A DNA stretch of 64,000 nt from Streptomyces erythrochromogenes (GTDB lineage Bacteria > Actinomycetota > Actinomycetes > Streptomycetales > Streptomycetaceae). The stretch lies in contig NZ_CP108036.1 of the NCBI RefSeq assembly GCF_036170895.1, positions 7,227,501 through 7,291,500 of the forward strand, written 5' to 3'. The translations under genes were made by a program, and so were the position numbers. The notes beneath the pieces are model-generated. The model was given only the letters and a program-made list of their open reading frames with translations, was not told the origin of the DNA and ran no database searches. The stretch's first letter is position 1. Each line of letters begins with the position of its first letter. Below are positions 40,435 to 47,505 of the stretch, piece after piece.

Positions 40435-40554
40435 CCCGGCCGGGGGCGGACGTGGGGGGTGTAGGTGGTCTCAGGTGGACAAGGCGGTCCGCGGGCTCGG
40501 CGGCGCGCGGGGGCCGTGGCGTGGGCGGGCAGATGGTGCGCGGCCCACGGGGGT

Positions 40555-40566
40555 GCAGGCGGGCGG
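40555..40566. repeat. 12-bp direct repeat C, copy 1
   Basis: GCAGGCGGGCGG recurs exactly at 40676-40687, just after the second copy of repeat A. Confidence 0.6.
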
Positions 40567-40647
40567 AGCCGCCTCAGGCTTGCGAGTTCACCGGGGCCGG
40601 CGAGCGCGGCGGTACGCGGCTTCCCGGTTCGCGGCGGACGCGGGCCT

Positions 40648-40672
40648 GCGGCCGTGCCCGTCCGCCCCGGGG
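40648..40672. repeat. 25-bp direct repeat A, copy 2
   Basis: Exact second copy of the segment at 40346-40370. With repeats B (40608-40621) and C (40676-40687) it suggests that about 250-300 bp were duplicated and then diverged. Confidence 0.8.
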
Positions 40673-40720
40673 GCGCAGGCGGGCGGGGGGAGGGGCGGGG
40701 CGCGGGCCGTCGTGGCTGTG

Positions 40721-40755
40721 CGCCGCCGGCCGGGCGGGGCGCCCGGCCGGCGGCG
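40721..40755. repeat. Perfect 16-bp GC-only hairpin
   Basis: CGCCGCCGGCCGGGCG (40721-40736), loop GGG, exact complement (40740-40755). No A-T pair is in the stem. It lies 63 bp upstream of the racemase-like start, between divergent genes, so it does not end any recognised gene. Confidence 0.85.
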
Positions 40756-40818
40756 CGTGGGGGTGGGACGGGGCCGGTGCCGGGTCCGGCCGGAGCCGGG
40801 GTCGACTAAGGTGGCCGG

Positions 40819-41610
40819 GTGAAGATCGCGCTCATGGACTCCGGAATCGGCCTCCTCGCGGCGGCCGCGGCGGTGCGGCGGCTGCGGCCGGACGCGGATC
40901 TGGTCCTCTCCTCCGACCCCGACGGGATGCCCTGGGGACCGCGGACCCCCGACGACCTCACCGGGCGGGCGCTGGCCGTGGCCCGGGCCGCCGCCGCGCA
41001 CCGCCCCGACGCGCTGATCGTTGCCTGCAACACCGCCACCGTGCACGCCCTGGACGCCGTACGGGCGGAGCTGGAGCCGGCCATCCCGGTCATCGGGACC
41101 GTACCGGCGATCAAGCCCGCCGCGGCGGCCGGCGGCCGGATGGCCATCTGGGCCACCCCCGCCACCACCGGCAGCCCCTACCAGCGCGGGCTGATCCGCG
41201 ACTTCGCCACCGGCGCCCGGGTCACCGAAGTGCCCTGCCCCGGACTCGCCGATGCCGTGGAGGCGGCCGACGACGCCGCCGTGACCGCGGCCGTCGCCGC
41301 GGCCGCCGCGCTGACCCCGGCCGACGTCACCGACGTGGTGCTCGGGTGCACCCACTACGAGCTGACCGGGGCCCCCATCCGGGCCGCCCTCGCCGCGCGC
41401 ACCGGGGGAGCGGACCTGGTCTACTACGGTTCCGCCGAGCCCGTCGCCCTCCAGGCGCTGCGCCGCCTCGGCGTCACCGCCGAGCCCGGCCTGCCCCGTA
41501 CGGGCGGGCTGACCGTCCTGCACAGCGGCCGCGAGGCGGCCCTGCCCGCCGCCGCGTTCGCGTACGCGGAGGGCCGAGTGCTGTCGGGCCAGGGCGCGCC
41601 CGTCGGCTGA
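40819..41610 (+). CDS. Aspartate/glutamate racemase family protein (MurI-like)
   Basis: This 263-aa protein of the Asp/Glu racemase superfamily has two catalytic cysteines, in IVACNTATVHALD and VLGCTHYEL, plus the N-terminal IALMDSGIGLLAAAAAVRRLRPDADLVLSSD that follows the MurI pattern DSGxGGL. GlnR-type MurI makes D-glutamate for peptidoglycan; this protein is shorter and more divergent than typical MurI (the DSGVGGL loop reads DSGIGLL), so a different substrate is possible. GTG 40819 overlaps no other gene. A strong hairpin and repeats lie directly upstream, and an ABC-F gene follows 317 bp downstream. Confidence 0.85.
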   Translation: MKIALMDSGIGLLAAAAAVRRLRPDADLVLSSDPDGMPWGPRTPDDLTGRALAVARAAAAHRPDALIVACNTATVHALDAVRAELEPAIPVIGTVPAIKPAAAAGGRMAIWATPATTGSPYQRGLIRDFATGARVTEVPCPGLADAVEAADDAAVTAAVAAAAALTPADVTDVVLGCTHYELTGAPIRAALAARTGGADLVYYGSAEPVALQALRRLGVTAEPGLPRTGGLTVLHSGREAALPAAAFAYAEGRVLSGQGAPVG

Positions 41611-41826
41611 CGCCTGCTGCGGCGTCGTCCCGGCCGCCGCGCGCACCGCGGCAGCGGCCGCGGCCCGTGCGATGCAGGTCGTCGTGCCCACGCGTCGCCG
41701 CACTGCTCAGCCGGGACGGGGGAGACCGGCGTGTCGCGCTCCGCCGGTGCCGTCGCCGGTCATGGCGCCCGTCCGACGTGCAGGATCAGGGCCCGGAGTC
41801 CGGGCGGGCAACGTCCCCACCCATCG

Positions 41827-41843
41827 CGAGACGAACCGTCTTG
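41827..41843. promoter_or_regulatory. Operator-like dyad O1 upstream of the ABC-F gene
   Basis: CGAGACGAACCGTCTTG matches the perfect dyad at 41881-41897 in 14 of 17 positions. It overlaps the first three bases of the proposed -35 element. Confidence 0.6.
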
Positions 41844-41869
41844 TGCGGCACTCGGACATGGGCTATGTT
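41841..41869 (+). promoter_or_regulatory. ABC-F gene promoter
   Basis: TTGTGC (41841-41846), 17-bp spacer, TATGTT (41864-41869). Transcription should start near 41876, immediately before the second dyad. Confidence 0.65.
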
Positions 41870-41879
41870 TCCCACTGGA

Positions 41880-41898
41880 ACGAGACGGTCCGTCTCGT
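41880..41898. promoter_or_regulatory. Operator-like dyad O2 (ACGAGACGG-T-CCGTCTCGT)
   Basis: Perfect 19-bp dyad of TetR-operator type, at about +5 to +23 relative to the predicted start, 54 bp centre to centre from O1. The nearby TetR gene (44443-45033) has a different, ACCAC-type operator of its own, so the repressor for these sites is probably encoded elsewhere. Confidence 0.75.
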
Positions 41899-41927
41899 CT
41901 CCTCTGGTCCTTCGGAAGGAACCGCCC

Positions 41928-43544
41928 TTGCGCGCTCCACTCGCCTCCACCCAGATCGTCCTGTCCGAGGTCACCAAGAGCTACGACACCCGCGTCGTCC
42001 TGGACCGGGTCAGCTGCACGGTCCGGCCCGGCGAGCGGGTCGGCGTCGTCGGCGACAACGGCTCCGGCAAGTCCACCCTGCTCCGGCTCCTCGCCGGACG
42101 GGAACGCCCCGATCACGGCGAGGTCACCGTCACCGCCCCCGGCGGCACCGGGCACCTCGCCCAGACCCTCGACCTCCCCCCGGACGCCCGCGTCGGCGAG
42201 GCCGTCGACCTCGCGCTCGCCGACCTGCGGGCCCTCGAACGCCGTATCCGCGCCGCCGAAGCCCTCCTGCACCGGGCCGGCCCCGAGGAGCTCACCGCCT
42301 ACGGGGAACTCCTCGCCGCTTACGAGGCGCGCGGCGGCCGCGACGCCCGCCGGCGGGTCGCGACCACCCTGCGCCGCCTCGGCGAACGCGCCGACCTCGA
42401 CCCCGACCGTCGGCTCGGCACCCTGTCCGGCGGCCGGCGCTCCCGGCTCGCCCTCGCCGCCACCCTGGCCGCCGAGCCGGAACTGCTGCTGCTCGACGAG
42501 CCGACCAACGACCTCGACGACGAGGCCGTCGCCTGGCTGGAGGAGCACCTGCGGGCCCGCCGCGGAACCCTCGTGGCCGTCACCCACGACCGGCTCTTCC
42601 TCGACCGGGTCACGACCGCCGTCCTGGAGGTCGACGCGGACCGCCGGACGGTACGCCGCTTCGGCAACGGCTACGGCGGGTTCCTGGCCGGCCGCGCCGC
42701 CGAACGGGCCCGCCGGGAAAGGGAGTACGAGGAGTGGCGCGAGGAGGTGCGCAGCGCCGAGCGGCTCGCCGACGCCAACACCGGGCGGATCGCCGCGATC
42801 CCGCGCAAGCTGCCCCGCGGCTTCAGCGGAGCCGGCGCCTTTCGGGCCCGGTCGCGCACCCACGGCGCCGCGAGCCGCATCCGCACCGCCCGCGAGCGCC
42901 TGCACCGGTTGACCGGGAACCCCGTCCCGCCGCCCCCGCGGCCGCTCACCTTCACCGGGCGGTTCACCGAAGGCGCCGCCGCCGGAGCCGTGGAACTGGC
43001 CGACGCGGCGGTGCCGGGACGGCTCGAACCGGTCACGCTGGAACTCGCACCGGGGGAGCGGCTGCTGGTCACCGGACCCAACGGGGCCGGCAAGTCGACC
43101 CTGTTGCACCTGCTGGCCGGCGAACTGGAGCCCGCCCAGGGCCTCGTACGGACGCCCGCGCGCGTGGGGCTGCTGCGGCAGGACGACCCCTGGGCTGGCG
43201 AACCCCGCTCTGCCGTCGAGCTGTTCGGGCAGGAGCACGCCGACCGGTTCGTCGCCGGGATCGGCCTGCTGGCCCCGGCCGACCTGACCCGGCCGGTGCG
43301 CACCCTCTCGGCCGGCCAGCGCCGGAAGCTGGAGCTGGCCCGGCTGGTGGCGCGCCCCCTGGGCCTGCTCCTGCTGGACGAGCCGACGAACCACCTGGCC
43401 CCGGCCGTGGTGGAGGAACTGGAGGCGGCCCTGGCCCACTTCGGCGGGACCCTCGTCGTGGTCACCCACGACCGGCGGCTGCGTGCGGGGTTCCGGGGCC
43501 GCCGCCTGGAACTTCAGCGGGAGCCGGCCGCCACGAGCCGCTGA
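41928..43544 (+). CDS. ABC-F family ATPase (ribosomal protection type)
   Basis: This 538-aa soluble protein has two ATPase domains and no membrane part. NBD1 has Walker A GDNGSGKST (about residues 44-52), signature LSGGRRSRLALA and LLLDEPTNDLDD. The charged interdomain linker contains ADANTGRIAAIPRKLPRGFSGAGAF. NBD2 has GPNGAGKST, LSAGQRRKLELA and LLLDEPTNHL. ABC-F proteins act at the ribosomal E site; some give resistance to macrolides, lincosamides or pleuromutilins, others assist translation. TTG 41928 is the start, with GGAAGGA 7 nt upstream. The promoter is flanked by two TetR-like dyads, which suggests drug-inducible expression (inference). Confidence 0.92.
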   Translation: MRAPLASTQIVLSEVTKSYDTRVVLDRVSCTVRPGERVGVVGDNGSGKSTLLRLLAGRERPDHGEVTVTAPGGTGHLAQTLDLPPDARVGEAVDLALADLRALERRIRAAEALLHRAGPEELTAYGELLAAYEARGGRDARRRVATTLRRLGERADLDPDRRLGTLSGGRRSRLALAATLAAEPELLLLDEPTNDLDDEAVAWLEEHLRARRGTLVAVTHDRLFLDRVTTAVLEVDADRRTVRRFGNGYGGFLAGRAAERARREREYEEWREEVRSAERLADANTGRIAAIPRKLPRGFSGAGAFRARSRTHGAASRIRTARERLHRLTGNPVPPPPRPLTFTGRFTEGAAAGAVELADAAVPGRLEPVTLELAPGERLLVTGPNGAGKSTLLHLLAGELEPAQGLVRTPARVGLLRQDDPWAGEPRSAVELFGQEHADRFVAGIGLLAPADLTRPVRTLSAGQRRKLELARLVARPLGLLLLDEPTNHLAPAVVEELEAALAHFGGTLVVVTHDRRLRAGFRGRRLELQREPAATSR

Positions 43545-44446
43545 GCCAGCGCACGCAGGTCGTCCGCGTCCAGGACCCGCTCGCCGAATCCGGGCAGCGG
43601 CACGTGGAGCGGGGCCGTCCAGTGCGCGGGCACCGCGCCCTGCCCGTACCGCGCGCCGGCCAGGGCGCCCGTCACCGCGGCCACCGTGTCCGTGTCCCCG
43701 CCCAGGTCCACGGCGGCCCGTACGGCCTCGGCGAACCCGGTGGTGGTCCGCAGCGCCCACACCGCCGAGCCGAGGCAGGGCCACACCGCCCCGTTGAACT
43801 CGGTGGCCAGGTCGGGGTGCCAGTCGGGGGCGAGCACCCGGCCGTACCGCTCGCGGTGGTCCGGGTGCACCGCGTCGAGCGCGGCCGGGAGGGCCGCGAG
43901 CGGATCGGCGCCGTCCAGGGCGACGCGGACGAGCTCGTGCAGGATCGCGGTCCCCTCCCATGCGGCCCGGTCGCCGTGGGTCAGCGCCGCGATCCGCCGC
44001 GCGGCGTCCATGGTGGCCTCCCGCCCGGCGGCGGAGAAGTACACGGCCGAGGTGGCGGCCCGCATCAGGGAACCGTTGCCGGCCGCCCGGGCGTTGATCT
44101 GGAAGTGCACGGCCGCCGCGAGATCCCAGGGCTCGCCGTTGGTGAGCACGTCCTCCGTCTGCAGGCCGATGTCCTTCGGGTGCCCGGCCGCCCACCGCTG
44201 GAACCGGCCGAAGATGTCGGGGAGTTCGAGGCCGTCCCGCTCCAGCAGCGACTCGGCGACCAGGACGGCCATCTGCGTGTCGTCCGTCGCCTCGCCCGGA
44301 TCCCAGCCGCCGCCCCCGCGCATCTCCGCGCCCCGCGCGCTCAACTGCCCGGCCGGCCCGAACTCGTACGGGGCGCCGAGTGCATCACCGGCAGCCGACC
44401 CGAGCACGGCGCCCACCGCCCGGTCGAGCCGGGTGGGCGCGGTCAC
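43514..44446 (-). CDS. ADP-ribosylglycohydrolase family protein
   Basis: This 310-aa enzyme removes ADP-ribose from proteins or small molecules. The di-magnesium site marks are GSAAGDALGAPYEF at the N-terminus, EATDDTQMAVLVAESLL (T-D-D-T), NGSLMRAA and the late VDLGGDTDTVAAVTGALAGARYG (GGDTD). All four blocks are present and in order (DraG fold). GTG 44446 overlaps the TetR stop (GTGA), so the pair is translationally coupled, the TetR gene being first. Its 3' end overlaps the convergent ABC-F gene by 31 bp. The target of ADP-ribose removal is unknown. Confidence 0.93.
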   Translation of the reverse strand: MTAPTRLDRAVGAVLGSAAGDALGAPYEFGPAGQLSARGAEMRGGGGWDPGEATDDTQMAVLVAESLLERDGLELPDIFGRFQRWAAGHPKDIGLQTEDVLTNGEPWDLAAAVHFQINARAAGNGSLMRAATSAVYFSAAGREATMDAARRIAALTHGDRAAWEGTAILHELVRVALDGADPLAALPAALDAVHPDHRERYGRVLAPDWHPDLATEFNGAVWPCLGSAVWALRTTTGFAEAVRAAVDLGGDTDTVAAVTGALAGARYGQGAVPAHWTAPLHVPLPGFGERVLDADDLRALAQRLVAAGSR

Positions 44447-45033
44447 CGCGCCTCCTCGGCGCATACGGCGGCCAGCAGTCCGCGGGCGAACCGGTCCAGG
44501 TCGTCCAGGCCGGCGGCGGCCAGGGTGGCCGGGGCGCCGGTGAGCAGGTGGGGGATGGTGCCGTGCAGGGCGAGGGTCAGAGCCCGGGCCCGCTCCGGTC
44601 CGGCCGGCAGCCCGGCCGTGCGCAGCAGGTGCGCGTGCGCGGCGAAGTCCCCCGCCGCGATCGGGTCCAGCAGCGCGGCCAGCCACGGCCGCCGCGTCCC
44701 CTCGGTCTGGAGTTCCAGATAGGCCAGGACGCGGGGGCGCCCGGGCCCCGCCACGTCCCGCAGCAGCCCGGCGAGCAGTGCCGCGAGCTGCTCCGCGTCG
44801 GCGGGCCCGGGCCCGGCCCCCGCCAGGGAGGCGGCCAGCGCCCGGTACTGCTCCAGGCAGCGCTCGGCCACCGCCCGCAGCAGCGCGTCACGCGTGGGGA
44901 AGTAGTTCTTGGCCGTGCCCGTCGGCACGTCGGCGGCCGCGTCGACGGCCCGGTGGGTCAGCCCGCGCCCGCCCGATTCCGCCAGTACGGCGACGGCCGC
45001 GTCCCGCAGCCGGTCCCTCCGGTCCTGATTCAC
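44443..45033 (-). CDS. TetR/AcrR family transcriptional regulator
   Basis: This 196-aa regulator has an N-terminal HTH (LRDAAVAVLAESGGRGLTHRAVDAAADVPTGTAKNYFPTRDALLRAVAERC, about residues 9-58) and a TetR ligand domain rich in Ala/Leu. GTG 45033 has no Shine-Dalgarno; TATGCT lies 6 nt upstream, so the transcript is probably leaderless. The 86-bp gap to the divergent monooxygenase gene is almost filled by a 42-bp compound dyad with ACCAC/GTGGT half sites, its likely operator. The downstream ADP-ribosylglycohydrolase overlaps its stop codon. Confidence 0.92.
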   Translation of the reverse strand: MNQDRRDRLRDAAVAVLAESGGRGLTHRAVDAAADVPTGTAKNYFPTRDALLRAVAERCLEQYRALAASLAGAGPGPADAEQLAALLAGLLRDVAGPGRPRVLAYLELQTEGTRRPWLAALLDPIAAGDFAAHAHLLRTAGLPAGPERARALTLALHGTIPHLLTGAPATLAAAGLDDLDRFARGLLAAVCAEEAR

Positions 45034-45045
45034 GTTGCCAGCATA

Positions 45046-45087
45046 ACCACAGTCGTGGTACCACAGATGTAGTACCACGGCTGTGGT
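45046..45087. promoter_or_regulatory. 42-bp compound TetR operator (ACCAC-N4-GTGGT twice)
   Basis: Two ACCAC-N4-GTGGT dyads (45046-45059 and 45074-45087) flank an inner dyad GTACCACAGATGTAGTAC (45057-45074, 7 of 8 pairs). The whole block is itself nearly a palindrome. It lies between the TetR and monooxygenase start codons and reaches to 1 bp from the TetR -10 hexamer. Confidence 0.8.
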
Positions 45088-45119
45088 GGTTGTGGTCGGT
45101 GCGGGCGGAGGGGTGAGCC

Positions 45120-46208
45120 ATGAACGGCGAGAGCGTGATCGTGAACGGAACCGGTACGCCGAGCGGGCGGGAGGCCGGCAGGGCCGTTGTCGCCGGGGCC
45201 GGGATCGGCGGCCTCGCCGCCGCCGTCGGCCTGAGCCGCGCGGGCTGGACGGTGACCGTCCTGGAGCGGCGGGCCGCCCCCGAACGCTACGGAACCGCCT
45301 TGGGCATCCACCCGACCGCGCAGACCGCGCTCGACCGCCTCGGCCTGGGTGACGCGCTGCGGGCGCGCGCGGTCCCGTACCGGGACGCCCGCATCCGGCG
45401 CCCCGACGGCACGGTCCTGGCCGCCCTACCGCTGGAACGGATCGAGCGCAAGGCGGGACGGCCGGAACTGCTCGTGGCCAGGCCGCACCTGATCGACGCC
45501 CTGCTGGCCGAGCTCGACCGGCTCGGCGGCACGCGGATCGCGTACGGGCAGCCCCTGACCGACCCGGGCGCACTCGGCGCCGACCTGGTCGTCGGCGCGG
45601 ACGGCATCAACAGCGTGGTGCGCACGGCGTACTTCGGCAGCCGCAGCGGCCCCCGCCCGATCGGCACGGTCGCCTGGATCGGCATCGCCGGATTCGAGAC
45701 CGGGCTGTACGGCGAAACCTGGGGCGGGGGCCGCTTCTTCGGAATGACCCCCGTCGAGCCCGGCCGCACCAACTGGTACGCCACCGTGCCCGCGGCCACC
45801 ACCGCGCGCGAAGTGCGGGACGCCTTCGCCGACTGGCACGACCCGATCCCGCGCGTCCTGGCCGCGACCGACCCCGAAACCTGGATCCGGTACGAGATGC
45901 GCCACCTCCACCCCGCGCTGCCCCGCTTCGTCGCCGACGGCCGGGTCGCCCTCGTCGGCGACGCCGCCCACGCCATGACGCCCAACCTCGGCCAGGGCGC
46001 CTGCACCGCCCTGCTCGACGCCGAGGCCCTGACCCGCGCCGTCGCCGCCGGCGGCCCGGACGGGCTGCCCGGCGCCCTTCGCGCGTACGACGCCGAGCGC
46101 CGCCGCAGCGCCCAGCGCGTCGCCTTCGGCTCCCGGAACCTGCACCGCTTCATGACCGCCCGCCGCCCGGCCCTGCGCGACGCGCTCCTGCGGATGCTCC
46201 CCGGCTGA
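45120..46208 (+). CDS. FAD-dependent monooxygenase
   Basis: This 362-aa class A flavoprotein monooxygenase has the FAD dinucleotide motif VVAGAGIGGLAAAVGLSRAGWTVTVLER (residues about 24-51), the LVVGADGINSVVR DG motif, and GRVALVGDAAHAMTPNLGQGACTALLDAEAL (GD and ribityl contact). Enzymes of this type hydroxylate or epoxidise aromatic and other small molecules, or inactivate antibiotics. ATG 45120 follows GGAGGGG. Expression is probably controlled by the divergent TetR protein through the compound operator, so the substrate may also be the inducer (inference). Confidence 0.93.
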   Translation: MNGESVIVNGTGTPSGREAGRAVVAGAGIGGLAAAVGLSRAGWTVTVLERRAAPERYGTALGIHPTAQTALDRLGLGDALRARAVPYRDARIRRPDGTVLAALPLERIERKAGRPELLVARPHLIDALLAELDRLGGTRIAYGQPLTDPGALGADLVVGADGINSVVRTAYFGSRSGPRPIGTVAWIGIAGFETGLYGETWGGGRFFGMTPVEPGRTNWYATVPAATTAREVRDAFADWHDPIPRVLAATDPETWIRYEMRHLHPALPRFVADGRVALVGDAAHAMTPNLGQGACTALLDAEALTRAVAAGGPDGLPGALRAYDAERRRSAQRVAFGSRNLHRFMTARRPALRDALLRMLPG

Positions 46209-46296
46209 CACCCTCGGGCGGGGTTCGCGCGCGTCGCGACGGGCTCCGCGGCGACCGGCGGCCGTAGGGTCGAATCCTCACCGAGGAGGACTCCTG

Positions 46297-46860
46297 ATGC
46301 GACGCGTCACCTATGCGATGAGCGCCTCGCTCGACGGCTACATCGTCGGGCTGGACGGCGACTTCAACTGGACGGCGCCCGAGGAAGAAGTCTTCCGCTT
46401 CTGGATCGAGGAGACCCGGGACCTCGGCGTCCACCTGTTGGGGCGGCGGCTCTACGAGACGATGCTGTACTGGGAGACCGCCGACCAGGACCCGTCGCTC
46501 GACGCCGCCTCACTCGAATGGATCTCGGTCTGGAACCCGCTCCCGAAGGTGGTGTTCTCCAGCACCCTGTCGGCGGTGCAGGGCAACGCCCGCCTGGCCT
46601 CCGGCGGCCTGGCGGAGGAGATCGAGCGGCTGCGCGCGCAGCCGGGGGACGGCGACATCGCGATCGGCGGCGCGACCCTCGCCGCCGAGGCGGCCGCGCT
46701 GGACCTGATCGACGAGTACCGGGTCATGGTCTACCCGGTGCTCGTCGGCGGCGGCATTGCGTTCTTCCCCCAGGAGGGGCGCCGGGTCGATCTCGAACTC
46801 GTCGGGACCCGCACCTTCGCCTCGAAGATCGTCCACCTCCGCTACCGCGTGAAGCGCTAG
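46297..46860 (+). CDS. Dihydrofolate reductase family protein (RibD C-terminal-like)
   Basis: This 187-aa protein has the DHFR/RibD_C fold: RRVTYAMSASLDGYIVGLDGDFNW at the N-terminus, LLGRRLYETMLYWETADQD, WNPLPKVVFSSTLS, and a C-terminal IAIGGATLAAEAAALDLIDEYRVMVYPVLVGGGIAFF. These are widespread NADPH-binding proteins of mostly unknown function, distinct from FolA. ATG 46297 has GAGGAGGACTCCTG upstream, a ribosome site with good spacing. It follows the monooxygenase gene by 88 bp on the same strand but need not be in the same operon. Confidence 0.92.
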   Translation: MRRVTYAMSASLDGYIVGLDGDFNWTAPEEEVFRFWIEETRDLGVHLLGRRLYETMLYWETADQDPSLDAASLEWISVWNPLPKVVFSSTLSAVQGNARLASGGLAEEIERLRAQPGDGDIAIGGATLAAEAAALDLIDEYRVMVYPVLVGGGIAFFPQEGRRVDLELVGTRTFASKIVHLRYRVKR

Positions 46861-46928
46861 GCCCTCTCCGCCGGGCGTTCGGGCGCGCGACGGTGGTGTC
46901 CTTCCGGAACGTGGGTACGCTGCTACGT

Positions 46929-47444
46929 ATGACGGGTCACCCCCCTGGTCCGCTCTGGACGGGCCGGGCCTCCAACCCCTTGCAGTGGCTGCTCGCGGCG
47001 GCCGGCGCGGCCTGCGTGGCGCTCGGCATCGAGCTGGCCGTCGACAACGCGTGGACCTCAGGCTTCGTCCCGCTCCTCATGGCGGTGACCGGCTGCCTCG
47101 CCGCCGGACTGCTCATGGTCTACGGCACGATCGCCTTCGTGTACGTCGCCGTCACCATCGACGCCCAGGCCCTCGTGGTGCGCTGCGGCCACATAGGCCT
47201 CCCGCGCCGCAGGATCGAGCTCGCGGACGTGGCCTCGGCCGAGTTCCTCCCCCGGATCACCCCGCAGCACTGGGGCGGCTGGGGCTGCCGCTGGCGCCCC
47301 GAGAAGGGCACCGCGGTGATCGTCCGGCGCGGCGAGGGCTTCGAGCTGAGGCTGGTCGACGGCAACCTCTTCACGGTGACCGTCGACGACGCCGAGAACG
47401 CCGTCCGCGTCATCCGCGCCCACCTGCGCACCCTCGCAGGCTGA
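46929..47444 (+). CDS. Two-helix membrane protein with PH-like domain
   Basis: This 171-aa protein has two transmembrane segments (about residues 15-38 and 44-66: LLAAAGAACVALGIELAV and LLMAVTGCLAAGLLMVYGTIAF), followed by a small beta-rich PH-like domain (VTIDAQALVVRCGHIGLPRRRIELADVASAEFLPRITP...). Function is unknown. ATG 46929 lacks a Shine-Dalgarno; TACGCT (46916-46921) ends 7 nt before it, indicating a leaderless transcript. It lies 61 bp before lnt on the same strand, but lnt seems to have its own -10. Confidence 0.8.
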   Translation: MTGHPPGPLWTGRASNPLQWLLAAAGAACVALGIELAVDNAWTSGFVPLLMAVTGCLAAGLLMVYGTIAFVYVAVTIDAQALVVRCGHIGLPRRRIELADVASAEFLPRITPQHWGGWGCRWRPEKGTAVIVRRGEGFELRLVDGNLFTVTVDDAENAVRVIRAHLRTLAG

Positions 47445-47505
47445 GACGGCCGGCGGACCGAGGCGCTTACCGGATCCGAGGGCGCGGGGACGTACACTCC
47501 GCCAG

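Larger units (their letters stand above)
40190..40818. other. 629-bp G-rich non-coding divergent region
   Basis: No gene can be supported here: open frames exist on the plus strand but show strongly skewed, repetitive composition without family similarity. The region holds repeated units (see the separate entries for 40346-40370, 40421-40434, 40555-40566 and their copies) and ends in a perfect 16-bp GC-only hairpin. Promoters for the divergent glycosyltransferase and racemase-like genes must lie here but no clear hexamers are visible. Confidence 0.6.
41611..41927. other. Regulatory region upstream of the ABC-F gene
   Basis: No gene is supported in these 317 bp. It contains a promoter (41841-41869) and two related inverted repeats (41827-41843 and 41880-41898), annotated separately. 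The first 200 bp show nothing that I can name. Confidence 0.6.

Noticed and set aside
40452..41927. Upstream extension of the ABC-F frame, which stays open for almost 1.5 kb
   Set aside because: The extension crosses the racemase-like gene and non-coding repeats, and the TTG at 41928 has a proper ribosome site and fits the family start.
42300..45100. A complete resistance island or mobile element (ABC-F, TetR, monooxygenase)
   Set aside because: No integrase, transposase, terminal repeats or tRNA attachment site was seen, and base composition equals the surroundings.
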